This document shows, piece after piece, positions 23,101-31,585 of a stretch of 64,000 nt of DNA. The DNA is from Ciona savignyi. Its lineage: Eukaryota > Chordata > Ascidiacea > Phlebobranchia > Cionidae. Numbering within the stretch: the first letter of the stretch is position 1; each line of letters starts with the position of its first letter. Where the stretch lies: NCBI GenBank assembly GCA_000149265.1, contig CH002594.1, positions 27,780 through 91,779 of the forward strand, read 5' to 3'. The notes beneath the pieces are model-generated. The model saw only the letters and a program-made list of their open reading frames with translations, was not told where the DNA came from and did no database searches. A program made the translations under genes and the position numbers.

Positions 23101-26100
23101 TCGATTCGTTTAGCGGAAACCGCGGAAGAAAAGCAAATAGTAAACGATTGAAATCTTCAAATTAACTCGTTTCAGAGCCGTCTGCTGACAGTCATTTCTC
23201 GCCCCTGGAACCAATTAAGAACAAATCAATTTGTCTGTGTGCATTAGTCAATAGTCAAGTGCGCAGCTTATTAAAGAATTGTCGCGAGCTAATAACCGCA
23301 CCCACACATTTCCTGTTTGAACATATGTGCAGAAATTATCGGCTATTTTTCACCATGATCGAGATATTGTTTTCACTTTTGCAGGTTCTATTCTTCGTGT
23401 GTTGGACACCACTGTTCATGGTGAACGTGTGGAAAGCATTCGACCCGAAGGGAGCGCGCAGGATCTTTTCCGGAGTGATCGAAGTAATTCAGGTACTACT
23501 TGGTGGTCGCTTGTGTGGCAGAATGGTTAACGCGGTCGAATAATATACGGAGTTATATACAAAAAGTGGCCTCAGTGACGAGCCTGTCATAGGTTCCAAA
23601 CTTGACCCGATAAAATAAATAGATGCTACTGAGTAAACCGTCGTGTAACCGAAAGGCTGGCGCAACCGAGTTATGAGCAATATTTAATGGAACAGGTTTA
23701 GTGATCGGGGCATTGTGCTCAAATCGTGCCTGGATAAGACAATATATATTAATTTTTTAGTTTCGCCTAGGTGTTTTTTGTATTTTAAGCACAACAAAGT
23801 ACTGCTTGCTTACCCTTAGTGTGTACTGACGCACAAATGATAATACTTAAACTAGGAAATGGTTAATTAATGCTAAAAGCGTCAAAACCGGTAAAAGTAA
23901 GAAACAGATAGCGTCGCATCCTCGTAGTAAACTCAATAGTTAGTACATCCCCACCCCACTAACTAAGCCCTGTCGGTTGGCTGTATGGGTAAGGTGTAAC
24001 CCCGAACCCCGCCATATCATTTTATTGCGAACCCAAATTTTACCGTGACGTCATGATGACAAACTTTACTGTGAATCGTCCATAACGTGATCAACAAAAA
24101 TGACCACTAAAATACACTTCCTATGTTTCCTTATTACATTAAGGATTTGATAAAATTTTCCCGGTTTTAGTGTTGTCCTCTGTCTCCATCATATAATATC
24201 GTACAATACAATACGGAGTTATAGCGAGGGACCCAGTGATTCTGGAGTCGATGCTAGAGGTGGTAACAAATTTGGAATGTATCCTATGCAAATTTTATAT
24301 CTAATCGCCGCAAAAATTCGTGATGTCGGCAAAAAAATCGCAATGTCGCCTAAGATCGAATGTTAAAAAATAGTTTGCATCAACGAATAGACCTTACTCG
24401 CGTTTAGACCATTAAGACCATATCTACGTAATTAGATCGTGATAAATCCGGTGTATGGGAACTGAATGGCTTACCTACCGATCCGAAAGCACATTATTAC
24501 ATACGTTAGGTGCTGTTATTAAATCGATTATATGCATTGGAAATTCGACGCCGATGAGAAAATAGTTATCGCATCGAATGTAACATTATGTTAGATTTAA
24601 AGCTGCACTGTAAACTGTAAGGGTGGAATCGTTTTCTGGAGGGTGGAATTTTACAATTCGATGCGTGGAATTATTACATGCTAAGGTGTGTATTCCCCAA
24701 AAATCGTGTAAATTTTACCAACATGGGCTCCTCGTGTGGACAAGTCCATCTTTTAAGGTGTTATATCCCACGTACTAAAATCAATAGGGGTGGTTTTAAA
24801 AATCCAGGGGTGGGTTTCGTGTATCGAAGGTGGTTATTTCACCATACGGGTGGAACTCGACACCAAGCGCTTAAATCAACCTAAAGCCGTTGCTACAGCA
24901 ACTTGTTTGATGCAATGACATATATACGCACCATATATCCATCGAAAGTTGTTCTACCTGGTTTCTTTATATTTAATGAAAAAATACAATTTAGGCCTAC
25001 ACATGTAGTCTTCTTGACTAACTGTTATGTTAGGATAGGAATATTTAAACCTCGAAATCTTTATCTTGATATTTTACTAAAGCAATACGTTTTGAAATAA
25101 TAAATGTTGACCGTTTTAGTCAAAGCTGCAGTTTATTTCTCCTGCAAAGGAACATTTTGTTGTTGCTGTAAAATATTGTGAAACACTGCGCATGCGCACA
25201 AATAATTTAAGTCGCATTTGATTGGTTCAAGCATTGCGCCATTTTTTAGTTCTCGAATGATAAACATTATGACGACATGTGCTTGCGGGTTCACGTGAAA
25301 AGGATAGTAGCCTACTAAACTTAACTTAAAACTCCTTCAGCGACAAAGAAAGTTTTTTAGGATGCTTTAGGTCTATGTTAGATAAGCTTAAATTCAGTTA
25401 GACTATATTATCTTAACTATTTTATTAAATAGCCTAGATGCATATCAATGTTTGTAGGTTGTTGCTAGTCTATAGAAAGACCTTCAGCGTGAGGTGCATG
25501 TGGATGTGGGCCTGTTGTTGCTGTAGCCTGTATTGCAATACGTTTTCTCTAGGACCCTAGGAACAGTTTTATTTCAATTTATTCGTTTAACTTAAAAACA
25601 GGAAGGTTAATATATATACGTTTGCGATGTCGTGCTTGTTCTTTACCAGTACCTTAAGGTTAATTTCATCATGCCTTGTNNNNNNNNNNNNNNNNNNNNN
25701 NNNNNNNNNNNNNNNNNNNNNNNNNNNNNNNNNNNNNNNNNNNNNNNNNNNNNNNNNNNNNNNNNNNNNNNNNNNNNNNATATGTTAGACAGGTTTACTT
25801 AGCCTGTGATTTTATTGTTGGATTAACCTTTTAAAATTCCACTAGATTATAATTAGAGAATAACCGCATGTCCACAGACAGTTACCAATAATTGCCCTTT
25901 TAAGACTTTGGGATCGAACCTAAAGCCTGTCTTGTATGATCAAGTCACCCAACTTTACTATTTACCAAAGGCCAACGCTTACTACTACAGATATAAAAAT
26001 CTTTTTTTATCTTAGATATCCATCACCATTTGAATATCGATCCGTATGCCTTACCCTTGTACAAAAATACCCTCAACTAGCAGACAAAAAAAGCAAGGAT

Positions 26101-29100
26101 TGTACTGTGAGTGTTTATTTCATTATCCTTTTTAATTGGCTAATAATGTCATGTCTTCAGGTCTATAAATTGTGTGTACCAGAAATGTTTTTAAATGAGA
26201 ATATAAGAACAGTGGCCTTTCCTACTTTTAAAGGGTATTTTGTTGCAGGGAACATGGGTTGAAAGCCTTCGTCAGAGTTTCAGAGACATGAGGAGGCCAC
26301 TTGTTAACAACGAAAGAGTAAGAATTATGAAAAGAAAATATGGCTTTGGAAAGTCACCAAAAGCTCCAGAGACAGTCTCAACAATAGAAAGTATTTCACC
26401 GGCAAAAAGACAAATTGTGGTTAGTGCAATAGCAATAGTATCCAGTTACCAGAGACATACTAAAATGACATTAAATATTTTTTCAGTAAAGCACACGCCA
26501 GTAGTTAGAAAAGGAACATCTTTAGGCCAAATTCATCTTAATATACCATTTTATACCTCAATACCTGTATATATTTTTTCAGAGTTATGATACAATAAAT
26601 GAGGATCCTGAAAGCATTCAGTGCCACATAAGAAAGATTAAAGAAGAATGTGCTAAAGTGAACAAAGATTATGAAGTAATAGAGGACAGAATGAGAAGGT
26701 CATACATCGCCAGGCGACAAGAAGTCCAGAAAGCAAATGATATAGGAATCATTTTGGGAAATTATCCAGCACTAAAATTCGCTTATTTTGTAAGTTTGGT
26801 TGCAATCAATAGTGGCAGCTTGCTCAGTTGGAATTATTTTGCAGGTTTTAAATGAAGCAAATGCAATATTCAAAAGCGATGTCAAGGAAAATTTGATCGA
26901 GGCGCTAGACAAGTTCAAGATAGTTAGATTAAAAGAGAAACTTATCAATTTTAACCTGGCTTCACCAGCAGTAACTGCCTATTGTAAAGGAAAGGGTGAG
27001 TCAAAATATTTCTTTTTTGTTTAGGGTTTACGATTTTTAAAATACTCAAGGCATAATCAATAATGTTTTTAATTTTAGCTTGGGTGGTGAAAGTTTTTGA
27101 ACCTAATAAGGTACAGAGAAATATTCTGTAAGCTGAAATTTTATCACATTATAGATATACCAATGATCTTGTCCCTTCTCCCACCAAGCGTTCAAGGAGA
27201 GTACATATTCTGATTACTTTCTTCATATATCTGTAAGTTTGGTTTTAGTTCCTGGTCTTCCGAAAATAAGAGACTAATAATGTCTTTTTTGCGAAGCATA
27301 TATATACTAATTGAATTTTAGTGATTGATGGTTGTTTACAGTACTGACTTAACAGTTTTATACCAGAAATATTTAACGCTGATCGCCCATTAATATTTCA
27401 GGAAAAGGATTTAGAAGAAAAACCAAAGCATCCCTACCCTGTCATGTTTCTTAAAGATAATCAACTAAAAATATTTGTTGAATATAAAGAATTGTGCAGC
27501 GCAAGTGATATGGAAGAGGGACTCTGCCTTCTCATAAGTGTATTTTGGATTTTTGATATTGTGATACCAAAAAAAATCAGAAAAACAATACAGTTTATCT
27601 GCTGTCTGCTTGGGATACCCATAGAACGAAGAATGATGTCGGTACAACGCATTATAAACTTGTTATAGTTGCATTGTTCATACTGCTTTTATTATGTACC
27701 AAAAATAAATTTCTTTAAGCTGTATTGTGACCATTCTCAAGGGTGGTTGTGATTGTGGAATCGCCATGCGTAAGGGTGGTTAAACGCCACCCCCCAGGGT
27801 GGTTTCTAAGGGCGGTAAAAGTGGTAAACACCACGCACAAAGGTGGTAAACCCCATTTACAGGGGTGGCATTGGATAAAAATGTAGGTGGACAAAACCCT
27901 ATTTTAGGTGGAATTTACCACCAACCTACCGGGTGGATACTGCCACGCTTTGCTGGGGTGTATGATTCCACCTGTGGGTGGAATTCCACAACCCATAGGT
28001 GGATTAGGTGGACCATGGTTTAAGGTGGCCGGAACTATAGTTTTCAGTTTACAGTGTGATAAACTGGATTTGGGGGGGAAATCTCATCTTGGTGTTTGTT
28101 CGCTTGTGGTTATAATTGTTGTTTGTACCCTCACTTGCAGTTAATCCGGGATTAACTGTGCTACAAACAAGCACTTGGGAAAACCCAGAAGACTTATCAC
28201 ATTATCAAATCACCTGCCCCTACCATTGGGTTACCGGAGGTATTGCAGTGTGTTATTAAAAAGTTTGTGACTTTTTTAATCTATGCAAGGATTAAGAGTT
28301 TAATCTACGATGAGTTTCGATTCTTCAAACCCTCGCCTGCGAACAGATCGCAAACGCTCTTACCGATTGAGGTAACGGTCTGGACTAAATACTTTCATAA
28401 TAATAAACACATAGACTGTGCGGTTGTGTGGTCGGGTGGTTAACGCGACCGATGCATATACCAACTATCAAAAAACAGTCATAACAAAAGGCCCCTAATG
28501 GGATCGAACCTTATCCCGGTATAAAATGACACTTTCTGCAGCTTCTGTCGTACATTTCGACTTGCGTGAACCCGGTGACGTATTGCTTCATGAACAAGAA
28601 GTTTCGAGAAGGTTTCCTCCGTGCTTTTATCTGTTGTTTGCCGAAGAGATGTGCATCTGCTGTCGAGAACCAGGTGAGGGTGGCACTGGGAATCTATTTT
28701 GTTTAAGAAAAGGAATTTTGTAATTTGGACGATACGATTCACCTGGCATCTATGTAATAAAAAATCAAACCATTATCCTCGTTATTCCTGTAGATGGATA
28801 ACGAAGGAGCTGGCATAACACATATATTGTAGAATACTTCTGGCCAACCTTTGTGTTATTATAACTTTTCCAATATGTTAAACATGATGGAAACGATGGT
28901 ACAGTTTTGTTTAACCCATTTAATCCACTGGGTTTAGGTGACGTTCGTAAACCGTCATACAAAAGACATAGCCATCTGGCTAGAGAATGTTTACAATATT
29001 CGGATTTAATTTGACTGTCCAACGTGCTACCATAAGAGTTAAAGAATACTTGCGAGTGTGCTAGGTATATTATTTATGACGTACATTTAACTCCCCACGC

Positions 29101-29259
29101 TGCTTTTGGACTGACACCTAGTGTCTTACCTTCGTGTAGCAACCGTCGCACGCCAGCCCGATGGTGCAATCCGAGAACTCGCAGTCCATGTACCTGACAT
29201 CCACACCACGGAACCAGCGACGATCTTCAAACCGGAGTCGAACGGAAATGACCAAGTGA
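17152..29259 (+). CDS. cior: Cionin/CCK-type G-protein-coupled receptor, 10 exons
   Basis: Coding exons are 17152-17452, 18116-18376, 18768-18883, 19981-20129, 20692-20819, 20881-20984, 21106-21279, 23385-23492, 28542-28673 and 29140-29259. All junctions are GT-AG and in phase, giving 530 residues. The N-terminus has NAT, NET and NFT glycosylation sites. TM1-2 hold GNILV and NCFLISLSLSDLL, and the TM3 exon has SVSTFTLLALAIERY, then the CCK-receptor hallmark WQTKSHAYKV. TM6 is KMLLVVVLFFVCWTP, and TM7 is STCVNPVTYCF with a following cysteine pair. In CCK receptors an arginine after the second-loop cysteine contacts sulfotyrosine; ACRLYF keeps it. Cionin, a doubly sulfated CCK-like peptide, is the expected ligand; Gq coupling is inferred. 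An alternative start at 18100 (MNNTSGS) would skip exon 1. Which of the two reported cionin receptors this is cannot be told here. Confidence 0.92.
18983..19228. mobile_element. hAT-like MITE in receptor intron 3
   Basis: Terminal inverted repeats CAGTGCTCCGCAACC and GGTTGCGGAGCACTG enclose 246 bases with no gene. The 8-base flanks GTCTAAAC and ATCTACAT match at five positions and fit the nTnnnnAn pattern of hAT targets. Confidence 0.8.
20281..20470. repeat. Degenerate ~32-bp tandem repeat in receptor intron 4
   Basis: Units of the type GATGGACATAACTGTACGTC followed by ACCATTCGTCT recur five to six times with drift. A stray unit lies near 21520 in intron 7. Confidence 0.65.
21280..23384. other. 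Receptor intron 7, little structure
   Basis: No coding exon seen. A run of 14 G at 22845-22858 is the only striking simple sequence. Confidence 0.45.
22845..22858. repeat. Poly-G tract (14)
   Basis: An uninterrupted run of 14 G inside intron 7. It is able to form a quadruplex and is prone to length error. Confidence 0.9.
23503..23720 (+). repeat. Ser/Leu-tRNA-like SINE next to receptor exon 8 donor
   Basis: GTGTGGCAGAATGGTTAACG begins only about 15 bases inside intron 8. The body GAGTTATATACAAAAAGTGG and GGTTCCAAACTTGACCCG is shared in part with the copies at 28.4 and 35.1 kb. The right end is not clear. Confidence 0.55.
23721..24605. other. Intron 8 sequence before the CACTA-like element
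   Basis: No gene or clear repeat is seen in this stretch. Confidence 0.4.
24620..24860. repeat. Left subterminal GGTGGAA-type array
   Basis: GGGTGGAAT occurs at 24621 and 24651, and variants such as CGTGGAATT, GGGTGGTTTT, AAGGTGGTTATT and GGGTGGAACTC follow at irregular spacing, all in the same orientation. Confidence 0.65.
25186..25246 (+). promoter_or_regulatory. TATA-less promoter-like cluster (NRF-1 palindrome, CCAAT, YY1-like)
   Basis: CTGCGCATGCGCAC at 25186-25199 is an NRF-1-type palindrome. ATTGG at 25221-25225 is an inverted CCAAT box, and GCGCCATTTTT at 25236-25246 resembles a YY1 site. The cluster lies about 0.8 kb before the first visible SAMD3-like exon and inside the element. 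Confidence 0.5.
25680..25779. other. Assembly gap (100 N)
   Basis: Placeholder gap between the promoter-like cluster and the first visible SAMD3-like exon. The 5' exon or exons of that gene are probably missing here. Confidence 1.
26016..27668 (+). CDS. SAMD3-like protein gene (5' end missing), nested in receptor intron 8
   Basis: Visible exons are 26016-26106, 26249-26419, 26583-26789, 26845-26995, 27079-27110 and 27402-27668. All have GT-AG sites and compatible phases, and the joined frame is open to the stop. The protein follows the C-terminal architecture of SAMD3-like proteins: VQKYPQLADK then TWVESLRQSFRDMRRPL; a charged region with MRRSYIARRQEVQ and ILGNYPALKF; then IFVEYKELCSASDMEEGL and VFWIFDIVIPKKIRKTIQF. 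The N-terminal SAM/CTE part is not seen, probably lost in the gap. Function of this family is unknown to me. AATAAA follows at about 27704. Intact splicing argues for a live gene, not a processed copy. The family was recalled from memory. Confidence 0.75.
27738..28030. repeat. Right subterminal GGTGGAA/GGTGGT array
   Basis: Dense motifs such as AAGGGTGGTT, AGGTGGTAAACC, TAGGTGGAATTT, GGGTGGAATTCC and TAGGTGGATTAGGTGG occur between the SAMD3-like gene and the right terminal 12-mer. Confidence 0.7.
28195..28262 (-). repeat. SINE fragment in receptor intron 8
   Basis: TCAAATCACCTGCCCC, TTGGGTTACCGGAGG and TTGCAGTGTGTT match the reverse complement of the SINE body. Confidence 0.55.
28415..28530 (+). 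repeat. Ser/Leu-tRNA-like SINE abutting receptor exon 9
   Basis: GGTTGTGTGGTCGGGTGGTTAACG, then GATGCATATACCAACTATC and GGGATCGAACCTTATCCCGG. It ends within about 15 bases of the acceptor of the TM7 exon. Confidence 0.65.
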
Positions 29260-29299
29260 CGCAACAACACGTCATAAGGGGAAGAGCCCTATACACGGA

Positions 29300-29511
29300 A
29301 ACTATAAAGAGGGAAAGCGGGAAGAAGGGAAGGATGGAAACTGCACACTAAAATGAAGAATATGACAATAGAGCCAATTTTAAACATGTGGTTGGGGTTA
29401 GGGTTAGTTCTGGGGTTGAGATTGGTGTGTAAGCCAGGGTTTAAATTAGTTTCTGTAATTTTACTGTGCAGCTTCCATCCTTTCCTACTTCCCGCTTTCC
29501 CTCCTTTTAGT
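29300..29511. mobile_element. CACTA-ended MITE with telomere-like core
   Basis: Inverted ends GAGGGAAAGCGGGAAG..GGAAGGATGGAAACTGC and GCAGCTTCCATCC..CTTCCCGCTTTCCCTCC finish with CTTTTAGTG. The core has GGTTGGGGTTAGGGTTAG. It starts about 40 bases after the receptor stop codon and so probably lies in its 3' UTR. Confidence 0.75.
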
Positions 29512-29819
29512 GTTGCCCCGAGACACTGGATCTGTCACTTCATGAACTTTGCACTATAAACGCTTATTATACAGATGAACTTGTATTATTTTGCTATCAC
29601 CAGCTTTCTTACCGCACTTGTTGTATTGTATATGATGCACTGTGGACGTTGTAATGTTTGTAAACTACAAGTCGTAATATCGTGTTCTGTGAGCTTATAC
29701 TAGAGTTATGACGTAACCCAGGCTTCAACTCGATCAACAATTGAGTAACTTTCTCGAAAAGAGAAATGGGAAACACCCAACCAACTTTAAACAGTTACCC
29801 ATTGTCGCCTCGTGTAGTC

Positions 29820-29955
29820 GGTTAGCTCAATCGTAACCCGTTAAATTGCCAGTTGAAAGATGGACCAAAGGGATAAATGAGTTGCACTAAAACGGAAGAA
29901 ACGTCTTATTTATACACAACACAATAGCTTCCCTCGGAAACCACAACTTAATTCG
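29820..29955 (+). repeat. Diverged SINE fragment
   Basis: GTAGTCGGTTAGCTCAATCG, then TGAGTTGCACTAAAACGGAAG and AACGTCTTATTTATACACAAC, as in the fragment at 1690-1930. Confidence 0.45.
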
Positions 29956-30065
29956 ACGGTGACTTGTGTAAGAGTATCCACTTCCCAATTTTAGTATAAG
30001 AGCAAGGTATAAAACATGGTATAAGCTTGTTTTCCATCCAAGCGACAAAACACATAGGAGGTTAG

Positions 30066-30353
30066 GATAGGATATTCATGTTTCGTCGTAAATGGGAAAA
30101 CCAAGGGGGTTATCACACGGGCAATCGTCAGCATCACCTCCGCGCGGCCCATCGTCGGGTTACCGGAGCTATTGTAGTGTGTTGTATATGATAGACACTT
30201 TCCTTCGATTTGGTAGAACCCATTAATCCGCTAGGTTCAGGCAATATCCGTAAAGTTCCATTGCCCAAGGACACAACCGACTAGCTAGCGACCGGTTTTG
30301 CACCTACAACCTTTCGGTTGAAAGGCGACGCACTTAACCGCTAGACCAACCGA
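30066..30353 (-). repeat. Near full-length tRNA-derived SINE
   Basis: Reading the minus strand: tRNA-like head GGTCGGTTGGTCTAGCGG, B box in ACCTTTCGGTTG context, TAGCTAGTCGGTTG, AAACCGGTCGCTAG, then the GGTTACCGGAG and GATTGCCCGTGTG body and a TATCCTATCCTAACC tail. One of the best copies in the window at about 288 bases. Confidence 0.85.
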
Positions 30354-30361
30354 CCGGATAT

Positions 30362-30529
30362 ATCATACTCATATCCTTTGCTTCGTACCCCAGTGGGCTA
30401 TGATGTGCATGTTGAGATGGAAAAACATATAAAGTGTTATCACACAGGCAATCGTGGTCAATGAGCTATTGTGGAGTGTTTGATTGAGAAGTTCCTTTAT
30501 TATCAGGTCAAGCCATTAATCCACTAGGT
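30362..30529 (-). repeat. Second SINE copy, split by a hAT-like MITE
   Basis: Minus-strand SINE body (CAGGCAATCGTGG, TATTGTGGAGTGTTTGATTG, CATTAATCCACTAGGT) breaks at 30529 and resumes as GCAGGCAATG at about 30808 after the MITE. Confidence 0.65.
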
Positions 30530-30799
30530 CGGGGATGTCCAACCTGCGGCCCGCTAGTCATTTTCACTCCCAAGTAGTATTTTGACATTTGAATCTTAGC
30601 CCAATTAAAATGTATCAGTCCGCTTTTAGGGGCGTAGTAATAGCAAGTATGGGAGCAACAGAAATACAGGATTATACATTAATAGTTATAATTGTTGCTT
30701 TATGTACCAATTTTTCTTGAAATTTAATAGGTTTTGCGGCCCATTGAATTATTTCAAGTGCCAATGCGGCCCACCACAATAAAAGGTTGGACATCCCTG
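30530..30799. mobile_element. hAT-like MITE inserted in a SINE
   Basis: Inverted ends GGGGATGTCCAACCTGCGGC and GGTTGGACATCCCTG, with 8-base flanks CACTAGGT and CGCTATGT matching at six positions. The interrupted SINE on both sides confirms insertion. Confidence 0.8.
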
Positions 30800-30817
30800 C
30801 GCTATGTGCAGGCAATG

Positions 30818-30823
30818 TTTATT
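30818..30823 (-). terminator. Polyadenylation signal of GEMIN5
   Basis: AATAAA on the minus strand, 218 bases beyond the GEMIN5 stop codon, close to the resumed SINE sequence. Confidence 0.45.
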
Positions 30824-31040
30824 GAACAACTAACAGTGACTCCCTAGCGGTTGGTTTCGATGTCACCGTCATTTCGGCAGGTAAACGAAGAATATACGCA
30901 AATCGAATTTTATTTGGCGTCGAAGTAGCTATGGAACTTACAGATTCGTAAAAAAGGCAGTGGCAGAAATCAAAATTTATGTTGTCATACAAAGAAAATG
31001 TTTTTGAAAACAAAACCATTTTGCACAAGCCCCATAAAAC

Positions 31041-31545
31041 TCAAGGAACAGCATCATGTGAATTACTAAGTTTGTTTCCATGTTCATAATTAAAGTTTAA
31101 CGATTCCAAACAAGTTTGAAGCACGGAGGTTATTTTGGGGGTGTTTTCGTTGCTTTTAAGTATTTTATCCGCATTTTGGAAAGAATTCTGGTAAATTTCT
31201 TTGGACTTTTGTTTTGAACTACTTTGCCAATCACCGGATGTATTTTGATCCAACTTTTCTTTTGTTTCGGCGGATTCGACCAACACACAAAGCAAAAGGA
31301 CGGAATAGACGACGGAAAACTAAAAAAATAAAGAATTTAGATGAGTGAGATCGAATATTCGGGGTTTCCCTGGTTAAAAATGCAAAAAGCGCTATTACAT
31401 TTTCATTTGTCAGTTTTCCATTGCACGGTGGGCGCTAAGTTATATAAATTTGGTAGTGTGATAACGCCTTCTAACGCATTCGTGAGCAAAGTTTATGTAT
31501 CTAAAAATATAAAACAGGGAACGACGGAAGACATAAGTATTTTAC

Positions 31546-31585
<40 letters not shown>

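Larger units (their letters stand above)
24606..28056. mobile_element. CACTA-like element carrying a SAMD3-like gene
   Basis: The ends are exact inverted 12-mers CACTGTAAACTG (24606-24617) and CAGTTTACAGTG (28045-28056), flanked on both sides by TG, a possible 2-bp target duplication. Next to each end lies an array of short GGTGGAAT / GGTGGT motifs (about 24620-24860 and 27738-28030), like the subterminal repeats of CACTA (EnSpm/CMC) transposons. No transposase is visible. Between the arrays are a promoter-like region and an intact multi-exon gene. The unit sits wholly within receptor intron 8. The transposon reading is inference from ends and arrays; short TIRs could arise by chance, but the paired arrays make this less likely. 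Confidence 0.6.

Noticed and set aside
24678..25100. Short plus-strand frames as upstream SAMD3-like exons
   Set aside because: They contain the GGTGG array or AT-rich sequence and show none of the SAMD3-like features.
29353..29559. 68-residue plus-strand frame
   Set aside because: It lies in the telomere-like core of a MITE.
31341..31583. 80-residue plus-strand frame ending in repeated Tyr-Ile
   Set aside because: The end is the (TA)n microsatellite, and the frame is antisense to the last GEMIN5 intron.
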